A DNA stretch of 64,000 bases from Cyanoderma ruficeps (lineage: Eukaryota > Chordata > Aves > Passeriformes > Timaliidae): assembly GCA_008694505.1 (NCBI GenBank), contig VZDJ01007753.1, positions 11,810,579 to 11,874,578 on the forward strand. Reading direction: 5' to 3'. A program made the position numbers and the translations under genes. Below the pieces are notes generated by a model that saw nothing but the letters and a program-made list of their open reading frames with translations, was not told where the DNA came from and did no database searches. Positions 11,186 through 21,080 of this stretch are shown here, one piece after another. The first letter of the stretch is position 1, and each line of letters begins with the position of its first letter.

Positions 11186-11985
11186 TACAGCCCACCGTGC
11201 CCAGCCACATCACAAGGGGCTCACAACGAGCGCGGTCTGGGCCGGGCCGGGCCACCCGCCACCGCCGCGGGGCTCCCACTGAAGGAGAACCCCGAGCCTC
11301 ACTTGAAAATAAATCAGGGGAGCCCCGGCGGTGTTAGGAGGGCAATAAACTCGTGTGATTCTACCGGGGGGTTGTAATGTGTCATCACAGGCTATTCCGG
11401 CGCCCTGGGCTTTGCAACCTACAAGAACAAGAGAGCCGGTTAAGAGAGAGAGGGTGTCAGGGCGGCGGGAAGGCGCGGAGGGTGCCCTGTGATCCCATTC
11501 CCGGAGGAAGCGGGGGTCGGTTACCTCCTGCACTGGCCACAACCCTGTGGATCTCCCCGGTCCCACCGTGTGTCCTTTCCCGCGGAGCCCGTGCCGGCCC
11601 CAGAAGACCTCCGCGAATGAGGAGCGGGCCTGGCGCTGCTGGGGGATTGTCTACCCATGGGGAAAGGGTAGGGGAAGACAGGGAGCATAGGAGAGGGTCA
11701 AAACCCTGGTTCTGGCCAGAAAAATGTGCAAGCAACCCTCAAAGAGAGCCCTCATGCCACTCCGCGGCCCGGTGAGAAGATACCCGCGGGAGGATAGTTG
11801 TGCCACCGGGTGTGGAAAGGACTCGTGCGGGTCCGGGCAGGAGCCCGTCTGGGCGCAGCGTAGCTGGGCTATGCCTGCGGCCCCCAGGCACGTCTGTATG
11901 GAGAGGACGTAATGTCCTTTTCCTGTGAAGGGGAGTCACCTGTGGGTGGGGGAACTGCGGCTGTGGATCTGGATCCGGGGACACC

Positions 11986-12004
11986 TGCAAGCAGGGGGCG
12001 AGGG
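11986..12004 (+). promoter_or_regulatory. Candidate CTCF site
   Basis: TGCAAGCAGGGGGCGAGGG matches the central CTCF consensus (AGYAGRKGGCR type) at nearly every core position. It lies in intron 1 about 1.2 kb from the exon 1 donor, within CpG-rich DNA. Occupancy is not known. Confidence 0.4.
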
Positions 12005-12539
12005 ACGGCGCCTGAAGGCGACCTGGCAAGCCAGGGTTTGGGAGACAGGCAGAAGTAAGGCGCCTATACCCTCTTTTAAGTCTAGAGATGGGGGGAAAGT
12101 GTAAAGAGGCCAAAGAGCGCTCAAATGACGGCGAGAGCTTAGAAGTGGGATTGCTGGCCTGACCCGGACCTCTTCCACCTCCTCTCTGCCCCCATTCCGT
12201 AGTCACCGTCGTTCTTAGGGTCTCCCTGGAGACACGGTCCTATAGCTGGCCTTGCCTTCGGGACTAACGCATCGACCATGGGACCTCGTCGGCAGAGACG
12301 CGCTCTGAATCTAAGCCGGGGCAGCCCCTCTGCCCACAGAGAGGTCACTAGGAGGGAAAGGAAGAGCTTTCATTTCCACCTTCTCTTATTGGGAAAACGT
12401 AGGGGGGGGTTATTTGTTTAATTGTTGAATTTTTCTGTTTGTTTGTTTTACTTTTCCCTATCCGCCCCGACACAGCGGAAACCTCCCGAAGAAACCTTTT
12501 AAAGCCACGGTCGGAAACGACACGAGAAGCGCTCCCGTT

Positions 12540-13420
12540 CCCGGCTGTACTGTCGAGCAGCAGCGCGAGGGAGTGTCTTAATTGCCGCTAATGACCCGCG
12601 GAGGCGATGCGAGGGGGTTATCTGCAGCCGGGCTGAAATCAATTAGGGGAGTGGCAATTAGGGGAGAAAGTGAGAGACAGGAGAGGCCGATACCGCGAAA
12701 AGAGATGATTTCGGCGAAATTTTCCAGACATTCTTTCTGTGGGAAACGGTCCCTTCGGAGAGCACATTGCGCAGCCGGGCGCTCCGCTCTTTCTGTTTCT
12801 GTCCCGGTTTCCGCGGAGTTCCCCGCGCTGCTCAAGAGCTAAGGCTTTGCAGGAGCGCATCGCCCGCATTCCAAAATTACGATTAAGGTCGCGGCTAAGC
12901 GGGACACGGGGGAAGGGCGGCTTCCCGCGGGCATCGCGGGCTCCAGACCCGGCTGGGAATGAAGATATTCGCGGGGCACGGCGGCCCCCGCTGCGGCGAG
13001 AAGGGACTGCGCGCCGGAACCGGGCAAGGTCTCCTTGACCCCGGTAGGGTTTGTCCAGCCAGGCAGCCACCCCCCACGTTCCCGGGAGGCCCTTTCCAGG
13101 CCCGGGAGTCTCTCTCCGCTTTCGCCTCCAGCGCTTCCCCGCCGCACGCCAAGGACTCACCGTAACAGGAGACCTGCAGGGCTCCGTTGTGGCCGCTACT
13201 CTCTTGCAGCTTGATGTTGCTGTCCGGGGGGGTTTTGCAGGGGCCTCGCTGCATGTAGAGGTGCGGCGGCTGCTGCTGCGGAGGGTATTTGTTAAAGGAG
13301 GCCGGAGACCCGGCAGAGCCGGGAGCCTGCACGCTGCCATCCAGGGACTGACATTCCTGCTGGCTGTAGCGGCTCCGGCACTTAGTGCTGCTGTCACCAA
13401 AGCCTTGTCCTTTGCTGGCC
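12540..13420. promoter_or_regulatory. CpG-rich block over ALX4 exon 1 and the intron 1 start
   Basis: CpG dinucleotides are frequent (for example around 12740-12800, 12840-13030 and 13240-13390) and base composition is strongly GC, unlike the region beyond 21 kb. This matches the usual CpG island at the 5' end of developmental transcription factor genes. Bounds are by eye. Confidence 0.75.
12570..12670. promoter_or_regulatory. Homeodomain-type site cluster in intron 1
   Basis: TTAATTGCCGCTAATGA lies at about 12577-12593. It is followed by two exact copies of CAATTAGGGGAG (12640-12651 and 12655-12666) that are 15 bp apart. TAATTG/CAATTA cores are standard homeodomain targets. The cluster is AT-rich sequence embedded in a CpG island, about 0.5 kb from the exon 1 donor. 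Confidence 0.35.
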
Positions 13421-13557
13421 AGGAAAGTAGGGCTGAACTTGTCACTTGCTTGAAATGCCCTAAAAGGCGAGGAGCCTTCTGTGTCCTGGGAGGCTGCGTT
13501 GTAGTAGGAATCCATGGCAGCCGGATCACAATAAGAAACACAAGTATCAGCATTCAT
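13161..13557 (-). CDS. ALX4: ALX4 coding exon 1 (ALX homeobox 4, N-terminal 132 codons plus one base)
   Basis: ALX4 is a nuclear aristaless-like paired-class homeodomain factor that binds TAAT palindromes as a dimer and patterns craniofacial and limb mesenchyme. The frame opens with ATG at 13557 ([10 protein letters not shown]). It continues through EGSSPFRAF (residues 27-35), a short PPQQQPP tract (92-98) and [17 protein letters not shown] (108-124), all recognisable as the vertebrate ALX4 N-terminus. After the Tyr-132 codon and a single G, the minus strand reads G|GTGAGT, a strong donor at 13160-13159. The human protein continues from the same point through a split Ala codon, so the phase fits. 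The homeodomain and the C-terminal OAR motif are encoded by later exons outside the window. The open frame runs on to 12895, but that part is intron read-through. The start context is AGGA-ATG-A, with a purine at -3. Confidence 0.95.
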
Positions 13558-13841
13558 TCCTAAAATTAAAAGGCCCGAGTGTCCTTAATGCGCTTGGAGG
13601 GGCACCAGGAACCACTCTTTCTCTCTCCCTCTCGCATAGACACACTCTCACAGCTGGGCCGGGGAGCTCTAAGAGGATTCAGATGTTCGTGAAAGCTGAC
13701 CAGACCTCCAAACCCCCTTAAGTTCTCGCACAGTAAAAGGGGTCTTTTTCTTTCCCTCCCTCCCTCTCTCACATAAGCTTGCCCTCCGTGTCTCCCTCCA
13801 AACTACACTCTAAAGACCTTCTTCTCTGCACTTTCCCCCCC

Positions 13842-13895
13842 ACCACATAGGGAAGGAAAAAAAAAAAAAAGAGAGCGAGAGCGAGAGAGAGGGAG
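13842..13895. repeat. A-run and GA-rich purine tract in the ALX4 leader region
   Basis: The plus strand reads GGAAGG, then an A-run of about 15, then GAGAGCGAGAGCGAGAGAGA. On the ALX4 sense strand this is a CT-rich stretch ending in a T-run, probably within the 5' leader or just upstream of it. Confidence 0.7.
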
Positions 13896-13952
13896 ACCTC
13901 TCCCCCAATTAATATGTAGATGATGACAGTGGAGGGGAGGGGGCCCAGGAAG

Positions 13953-13984
13953 GGGTGTGTGTGTATGTGTGTGTGTGTGTGTGG
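13953..13984. repeat. (TG)n microsatellite
   Basis: An interrupted TG dinucleotide repeat in the presumed ALX4 leader or promoter, about 400 bp upstream of the start codon. Confidence 0.85.
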
Positions 13985-14860
13985 ACGCAGAGGGAAGGTG
14001 GAGGTCGTATTTTTCGCGTTAAAAAAAATAAATAAACCAAACCAGAAAAACAAACCAGCCCCCAAATTTTTATGATTAAAACCCAGAAAATCAAGCAGAT
14101 GACATAGACGCCACGAAGGGATGAGTAGGAGATCCGCGGCGGCGGAAGCGCCGGGGACTATTTAATGGTCGTGACACGCTCTGCTCACTCCGGCTCGCTC
14201 CTCGGCTCACTGCCCCAGCCGTGGGGACCCTCGCCTCTGCGACCCCCTCCTCTCTATTAAAGGCGATACGGATTTCCCCCGCACCTATCTGCCTTTAAGC
14301 CTCCCGTTAACCCCTTCAGGGCTGACCGCTCTCCCTGCGCTGCCGTGAGCAGTTTCCCTACAGTGGCACGGCGGTGCCGCGGTCACCCGGCACAGAGCCG
14401 GGCACAGAGCTCTCCGTCGGGTCTCGCCACAGGTTTATGATGGCCATTATCTATTTACCTCTAAAACCGTCCTCTCTTCAGGTGTAAAACTACTGGATCC
14501 AAGCGGGAGGGCAGCAGGGGCGGATTTTAACAGGGTCACCAAGCACACAGAATTGGACCAAGCTTCTGGAATCGCCAGAGGTGACTTGCAAAGGGACAGA
14601 GGCTGGTAGGAACCCTTTTTGGTTTGAGGGGTCAATTACAACCCAGAAAGAGCTTAAAAATAAATCAATACTCACCTTTCGTCGTCCTTCTCCCCCCCCA
14701 CCCCCCCGCCCCAATTCAACCTGATTCCCCTCCTCCCTCAGTTAACTCCTGCTACCCCTTACTTACTCTGCCTTCCTCCCATCCCCACATCTGGTTTCTA
14801 TTGCTCACTTACCTTGAAGTTTTCGGTAATAAAGATATTACGCAAACTAAATGCACAGAA

Positions 14861-14925
14861 GAAAAGAAAAGAAAAGAAAAGAAAAGAAAAGAAAAGAAAA
14901 GAAAAGAAAAGAAAAGAAAAGAAAA
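14861..14925. repeat. (GAAAA)13 pentanucleotide microsatellite
   Basis: Thirteen uninterrupted GAAAA units lie about 1.3 kb upstream of the ALX4 start codon. Confidence 0.95.
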
Positions 14926-15105
14926 AGCTTAACCCCTTCTGGAGCGCGGGCGGCAGCGGACCCGGCTGCGGGCGGGGAGCGGGGACACCGGCGACTGCTC
15001 TGGGCTCCCAGCGGGTTCCCCCCGGGACCCGGACCGTGTGTCCTCCCTTCTCCCGCGTAGCTTCCCCCACCCTTTGCAGATCGGGGGGGGACTCGTATCT
15101 TTCAT

Positions 15106-15134
15106 CTGTGTGTGTGTGTGTATCTGTGTGTGCG
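15106..15134. repeat. (TG)n microsatellite
   Basis: A short TG repeat interrupted by ATC, in the CpG-rich proximal upstream region. Confidence 0.8.
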
Positions 15135-15659
15135 AGGGGTAGCGGGATGCGGCTCAAGGGGGAGCGGGACGGCAGAATGGGAACGCGACCCCCGAGACGA
15201 CGGCTCGGGAGGGGCCCGTGGCCACCGCCACCCTTCAGGCCTTTGCTCCATGAGCAAGACCAGCACCGCCGTTTTCATTAGCTCGGATCTGACAAGAATA
15301 GGCGCCCACCCCTCGCCCCCCAGACGCAGAAGGGATTTCTAGCGACGTCGTCATTAAAAACAGCCAGAGACGCATTCATTTACGAGATTTTAAACCATTT
15401 TGTGAGTTTCCCTCAGAGCAGGGCCGGGCTCTCTGAGTTTTCTAGTCCAAGAAACCTTTCAGCGGATTTGCCTTCCTTATTCTCTTTATTACCTCTACTT
15501 AATTCTGTCTTTCGTCCTTCCTTTCTCCCCTCCCAAACTCACCCACCCCACCGCAGGCCCCTTTCTTTCCCTCGTCCACGACATAATAAAAACCAAACCA
15601 ACTCAATGCACGAAAGCCTTTCTAAAATCCGCTTCGGGGCGGCCAAGGGAGCGTGGGTA

Positions 15660-15675
15660 CTGCCGGTACCGGCAG
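15660..15675. repeat. 16-bp perfect palindrome CTGCCGGTACCGGCAG
   Basis: The 16-bp sequence equals its own reverse complement. It lies about 2.1 kb upstream of the ALX4 start codon in GC-rich DNA. It may be a dimeric transcription-factor site, but no factor is assigned. Confidence 0.6.
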
Positions 15676-15988
15676 CCTGAGACCGGCTCCGCCGAGGGGC
15701 GGCTGCCCTGGGCACCGGCAGCACCTCAGCTCCCGCATCCCCAGCTCCTCTGCAGCGGGCTCGCAGCGTCGCTCACGGCGGAGGGGCGCTTTAAATACGT
15801 GTTTCCCAGTTCCTTCCCCGCGATTTTTTGGGGGGAACGAAAAAGAAGCCTGAAAAAAATGATGCGAGGGGAGTTCTCGATGCTACAGCGTTATACTCGG
15901 CCTCGGGATTTCTCTTCGGCCAAGTTAAAACCCCAGCAAGAGCAAAAAACTAAAGGGAGGGATTTGGGGATCGGGCAGGAGATTATAA

Positions 15989-16047
15989 ACACACACACAC
16001 ATATGTGTGTGTGCATATATATATATATAATATATATATATATATAA
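15989..16047. repeat. (AC)n-(GT)n-(AT)n inverted dinucleotide block
   Basis: An AC run meets a GT run across a central ATAT, then a long interrupted AT run follows. Both halves are self-complementary, so the block could form a cruciform. Confidence 0.85.
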
Positions 16048-16429
16048 GATTTTTATTCAGAAACGCTGCAGTGCACTGGCTCGCAGAGACAGCGCAGCAT
16101 GGCCGACCCGAAGGAAGGCTGCCCAGGGTTCCTTCGGTCAGAACGCTCGGCTAGCCCCTCCTTGCATTAAATTATAACGAAAACTCCATTGATTTCAAAT
16201 CAGGGCTAATCCGCAGCCCTCGGAAAGGACCGCAATGGAAGCCTCTGTCTAGGAGCCAATTTGCATCCCTAGAAGCGGAAGGTTAATTCGGGAATCGTTA
16301 CCGGGGGAAAGGATGTGCGCAAATACCTGGTGATCTAGCGGGAGTGGGGGAAAATAACCGGGAAATCACTTTTCCCGATTGTTTTCGTTTAGCTGGGCTA
16401 GCTTTGGCGTGCAGTTCTCTCAGCAAGTG

Positions 16430-19400
16430 TGACGGGGGATTCCCCTCAGACCCCGTCAGCCGAGAGCCGAGCCTTGCGAGTACAAAAGCACACAAGGAGT
16501 CGGTAGCCTGTAGTTAAACGAGGGGACGGAGCTGCGTGTCGCGGAGCAGCCGGGACAGCTGTGTCCCTGCGGCCGCGGCGTTCTGCCCGCCCGGTCTCCC
16601 CGCATTCCCGCCTGAGGGACCCAGGATCCGCAAAGCAAGGGCGCAAAGGAACGCGCACCATTTGAAACACGATTTCATCATTTTTCCTCCGAGTGACCCC
16701 AAATCTGACCTGTCCCGGCATCAAATGCATCTAAAAGGGAAGGGAGAATGAGCGGCCGAAAGGTCTGCGCTCCGTAGCAACCGGTTGCCAATTCCATGTG
16801 TACGTGGGCTTTATATCGAAACAGTTTTCAGGTGCGGTCCCTGTTGGTTTTGGAAGAGGTCACTTCCCGAGGGTCCCTTCCCCCCCAGAGCTGGGGGAGC
16901 CCGTGTGAGAGCCAACCGGTCCCGCTTTTATGGATGGCAGCTCACGCCGACAGAGTACTAGATGGAAGAATCGTCAGGAACCTACAGTTCCTGGTGTCGC
17001 CTGCCGGCGACACCCCAGGGAGAAGGGACAGCCCGGGGCAGCCCTGACTGGCTTGTTTCTGAGGAGCTGTTTCCTTTCCGCGGAGGCAAGGGCGGGCGTC
17101 ACTCCCGGGTGAGGACCCGGAGCGAGGCGCAGGCGATGGAGGGCATATCCCGCATTTCGATTTCTGGAAGAAAAATGTATCTTTATTCCCGCGTGACTTA
17201 AACACTCAGGCTTGTGTCCAGTCCCGGGAAAAGGCAGAGGTTTCCGCTGGTCCCTGCACACCGGCGCGGCAGCGCAGGGCTGAGGGGAGCGGGCAGGCAG
17301 GACGGCTGCTGGGACGACCCCGGCTCTCGCAGGAGGCCGGGGGGGAGTGCTCTTCCCCACTTTCCCGGCCACCGCCGAGGGGAACCCGCGGTGTCCCCTC
17401 AAGCCTTCACCGTCCTCCTGGTATTCCCGATGGCTGCAGCAAGAGCGGCGGCGGGATGGCTGAGGAAAGACACAGCAGGACTCCAGGGTGCCGGATCCAG
17501 CACTCCGGCCCTGCCCCTACCTCCAAGCCGTGGGAGAGTAAATACCTCGGTTCAGGGAGCGGGGTCATTTCACTGGGGAGGGGGATGGAGAGAGGGGTGA
17601 TCTTTCACACCGTTCCCTCCTGGCACTTTGGCTGAGCCCTGCTCTTGGAAACTGTTTCGAATTTGTTTCCCCAACGGATTGGTTTGTGTGGTCACTTCAG
17701 AGCTGCGGGCTCCTTTTGTACTGGACTGAGATCTGAAGGCGACCTATTTATAACACAACTGCAAGAGGGGAGTGAGGGAAAAAACTACTCGTGCTAATCT
17801 CCCCCAACATTTTTTTTTTTTTTCCATCGGGGAGAAGGTTGCATCTTTATTTCGGGAGTGGAGCTTACTTAGCGACCGGCCGGCCGGTACCTGCTGCCTT
17901 GCGCTCTGGCTCCTGCTTCCTGCCGGTCACCGGCTGGGGCCTGAGCTGCACGGTACGGGAGCTTTGCTGTCCTGCCTTTTGAGCCTTTCCTCAGGAATAA
18001 ATATCGAATGTTGTTAAAACACGTTCCCCGTGTAACGAAAGCGCTTGCAGAGAGCTGAAGCTGACCCGCTCCCCTCCTTTCCGGGAAAAAGGAAGGACCA
18101 GGCTCCGATGCTGGTTAGGCTAGCCCCTGCCTCTCTGAGCTTGTGCGGGCAAAGCTTTTTATCCACCTCCTTAGATCTCGCCTCGCTGCCTCTTGCTGCC
18201 ACCTCAGCGAGAGAGTTTCGCTTCCTGCAGGCTCTCACCCCCCAGCCCCGTTGCTTTTCGGCTATGGTCCCGCTATCCGAGACTCTCGGCCCCACTCCGC
18301 AGCACGGCCCGTCCTGCTGCTCCGGGGACGAAGGACTCCATGGGGACCCACATGGGCGCCTGTGCCTGTGTATCTGTACGCCCAAAGAGGGCACCTGCTC
18401 GGTGGCCGGGACGCTGGGTGAGTGCCCGCCGCCAGGTTGCCTCCGCTGCCGGCCCGCGGCCTGAGCAGCTCATGGTGGGGCCCCGGTGCCCGCTTGGGAG
18501 GAGGGGACGAGGCGGGGGTCCCCAGCCCTCTCCGTGCGGGGCACAAGGGGAGGCGGCAGGAGAGGACCAGGGCCACCATGGCCTGCTCCACTCGCACGAC
18601 GCCGGGGTCCCCAAGTTGCCTTAGGGTACTGTTCCGGGCCGCAAGTGCTTTCCAGGCCAGAATTGTGTCCCCTTAGTTTTTTGTTTTTAGGTTTTTTAAT
18701 TTTTAAATTTCGTTTTCTTTTCCAGACAGGGGGGAGCTCGCGCCCAGCTGCGGGCAGCGAAGGGCATTTATGTACCCGGTCCTGCACTCAGACCCCGAAG
18801 CTGCTGCGGCCAGAGAAGGGCGGCTGGGCTCACTCCGAGACGGGCTGTGCCCTGCGCTGTCCGGGCGGAGCCCTCGATCCCGTCTTTCCCCAGTGTTCCC
18901 AAAAAACCCATGGAAAATCACCTATTTTGGCATCGCGGGGCCCCGGGTGACGCCAGTATGTGAGAACCAATGGGAAGATGGAGCAGGGGCGGCCCCCGCG
19001 TCCCCCGCACCCCGCTCCGCACCCCACTCCGCCGCGCGTCCCGCCGGGCGCGGCAGAGCGCACCCAGCTGGCACCGCGTCCCGGACCGGGCTGAGCCGGG
19101 TCTGAGGACCACGGACAGGCTTGGACGGTAGAGCTGGGCTGAGTTAAAGCCGTGCTCACTTTGTCCCGCTTCAAAGCACTCCGGACAGATCTGGGAGAGG
19201 GGGGTGAGGATGTCTATATTTAATGTCATCCCTGGTGGCTGTCTGTGAATTCCTTCACGCGGGAAAACATACACTTGCTATTAATTTGCTCGATACTTTC
19301 CTTTTGCCTGTGACCTTGCCAGCACGGACTCTGAAATCTGGGGCTATTTTTTGCTTAAGTCCGAAGTTCGGGCGCAGTGAATGCAGGGCGGATCCCTTCG

Positions 19401-21080
19401 GGGGAAGCGGTGGTCCTCCGGGCGGTAACACCGAGATAGCGGCCGAGCTTTCCCCGCGGCCGCTGCCGAGGGTTCCGCGGCAGGGCGCACGGCAGCACCC
19501 ACGGGAGCTGAGGGAGGCGGCGGGCCGCGCGGCTCGACGGGGCAGCGGAGCCCTGGGGATGCGGCACCGCGCTCAGGGGACCGCCCGCCTGTCCTGGGAA
19601 TGTGTTACGGGACCGGGCGGGCCCACCGCCCCAAGCGTCCCGGCTCTGTCCCAGGAACAGGATAAGGACAGCCCCCCACACTGGTGACCTTTTGGGACCG
19701 GGGCCGCGATGCGCCGCGAGATAGGCATTTCCCCTTGGGGTGCGTCGGCCTGGGAATGTCCTCCTTGCCCTACGCTTGAAACAAAGAGGTCGGGGAGGAG
19801 GGATCTCCGAGCCGGAGGCATCCAGTGGCAGCTGGTGCACCTGTCAGCGCGGCGAGAGCGGCTCCCCCTGACCTTTACGAGCAGGGCAGAGCTGGGACAG
19901 CCCGCGGCGGTGGGGGCGAGGGAGAAGAGATGGGGACACGCTGGGACAGCGGGGGAGGTTAAGCGAAAGAGAATTCGCTCCCGGTCCGTCACGCCTGGTG
20001 CTGAGACCTCGCCTCGCCGCCCAGGCCGCGGGGACGACGCTGGCCCAGCCCGGAGATCCACCTCCAGCATCCCTCGGCGAACAGCAGCTGGTGCCTGCTG
20101 CCAAGGGCGGATAAGAAGCTCTCCCAGACAAGCGTGGATAGTTTTTAGTACAAATACGAGGCACTCAGGGCAAGGCGAGTCCAGGTCTGGGAGAGGAACA
20201 GCGGATCCGCGCGAGTTCCCGCACTCTGTAGCGCTCTGCTCGGCACCCCGAACCTCCGGGCTGCCGCCATGGAGCGGCCGCCTTAGCCCCGTCCCCGGTC
20301 CTGCCTGGCCCTTGAATTTCGTTTGCTCCTGTTCTTGCCTTACTCTCCGATAAATATTTCCCGGATTGTTTGTAAAAAATGCAACTTTCTCGTTGCAATC
20401 TCCAAAGAGCTCCCTTAAACTATCTCTAAACCAAAGAAAACCAGATCTTCCCAAATAAAGCAACTGCTGACCCAGTGCTAGGAATTATAATCGTGACGAT
20501 TTTTTTCCCTGATAACGATCGCGTACCAATTACAGATATCACAGCACTGTGTTAGGCAGACAGTGCACCGATCACAAAGTTATTTTCCTTGTGATTTGCG
20601 CCAAAATCTGCTGCCCCAGCACGGCTTAAGTGCTCAAGGTGATGGCTCAATGCGCAGCGGAGCTCCTGAGCTCCTGACCCGGACGAGGAGCGCCCGTGCT
20701 GGGCTCCCACGCTTGCTCCGGGACCACGGCAACGCCTTTCTCCCATCCCGCAGCTCAGAGCGCTGCTTTACAAGGCACTGTAGCTGGAGGAAACGGGGAG
20801 ACCTGTTTTTATCAACAGGTTCATCAGAGGGGGAGTACAGGAAGAGGAACGTATGCCTTTTGGGCTGCTTAGGCAAGCCCTGGAAAGGTCTCTTTCCAGA
20901 ACTGTCTCGAAGAGGGAGAGGAGCAGGACAAAGGGGATTTGAAAATAAAATGTTCTGGTTTTTTGCAGGCTGTCTTCTCACACTTCGCACCCGCGGGCAC
21001 ACAGCGCCCGGCCCGAGAGCTCGACTTTCCTCCACGGCCGGGTCTGGCAGCCGCAGTGGCGACATCTCTGAGTAGATGTG
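16430..21080. promoter_or_regulatory. Distal CpG-rich blocks upstream of ALX4
   Basis: Repeated CpG-dense segments occur at about 16430-16650, 17000-17560, 17860-18640, 18720-19150, 19370-20300 and 20640-21070. CpG content drops sharply after about 21.1 kb. No coding exon is recognised. The longest open frame here (19573-20463, minus, 296 codons) is an expected by-product of high GC. Confidence 0.55.
17875..17888. repeat. 14-bp palindrome ACCGGCCGGCCGGT
   Basis: A perfect GC-only core palindrome in an upstream CpG-rich block. It may be no more than a product of high GC. Confidence 0.5.

Larger units (their letters stand above)
9820..12020. promoter_or_regulatory. Series of CpG-rich blocks in ALX4 intron 1
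   Basis: Dense CpG clusters occur at about 9820-10080, 10260-10520, 10650-11070 and 11200-12010. They are separated by short AT-rich islands (10090-10260, 10530-10640 and 11080-11190). No exon is recognised in them, and the open frames on both strands lack features of known proteins. The blocks are most easily read as part of the extended CpG domain around the promoter. Confidence 0.6.
1..13160 (-). other. ALX4: ALX4 intron 1, 5' portion (continues beyond the window)
   Basis: Everything left of the exon 1 donor is interpreted as intron 1. I looked on the minus strand for an exon carrying the conserved homeodomain and found none, so exon 2 should lie beyond position 1. This makes the intron at least 13 kb, in keeping with the long first intron of mammalian ALX4. 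Its first 5 kb (8.2-13.16 kb) is CpG-rich. The remainder is ordinary AT-richer DNA with old retroelement fragments. Confidence 0.8.
13558..14170 (-). promoter_or_regulatory. ALX4: Probable ALX4 5' leader and core promoter
   Basis: This is the stretch directly upstream of the ALX4 start codon. A TATA-like octamer ATTAAATA (minus strand, 14166-14159) sits between GC-rich blocks. If used, it would place transcription initiation near 14130 and give a leader of about 570 nt. The leader would contain a GA-rich tract with an A-run (13842-13895) and a TG microsatellite. The minus strand also reads TTTTAATTTTAG directly before GAATG, which resembles a splice acceptor, so a separate 5' non-coding exon cannot be excluded. 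The start site is inferred only. Confidence 0.45.
14100..15260. promoter_or_regulatory. CpG-rich proximal upstream region of ALX4
   Basis: GC-rich blocks at about 14130-14420 and 14930-15260 flank a lower-GC interval containing a GAAAA pentanucleotide tract. The interval lies 0.5 to 1.7 kb upstream of the ALX4 start codon and probably contains proximal promoter elements. No individual site is assigned here. Confidence 0.5.

Noticed and set aside
12895..13160. Extension of the ALX4 frame past residue 132
   Set aside because: The frame reads through a strong GTGAGT donor at a position matching the exon 1 end in other vertebrates, so this is intron.
1..13160. ALX4 exon 2 (homeobox)
   Set aside because: No minus-strand frame with homeodomain signatures was found in this interval, so it must be outside the window.
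12639..13553. 304-codon minus-strand open frame overlapping ALX4 exon 1
   Set aside because: It is in a different frame from the real ALX4 coding sequence and crosses the splice donor. It is a GC-driven shadow.
13051..13563. 170-codon plus-strand frame opposite ALX4 exon 1
   Set aside because: Antisense shadow of the coding exon.
13566..14065. Upstream open frames in the ALX4 leader
   Set aside because: The frames begin with non-ATG codons (GTG at 13772, TTG at 14065), so they are not credible regulatory uORFs on this evidence.
14505..14520. CTCF-like GGCAGCAGGGGCGG
   Set aside because: The G-run is one base too short for the core consensus.
19573..20463. 296-codon minus-strand open frame
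   Set aside because: GC-rich region, no recognisable domain, and long overlapping frames on both strands. Expected by composition.
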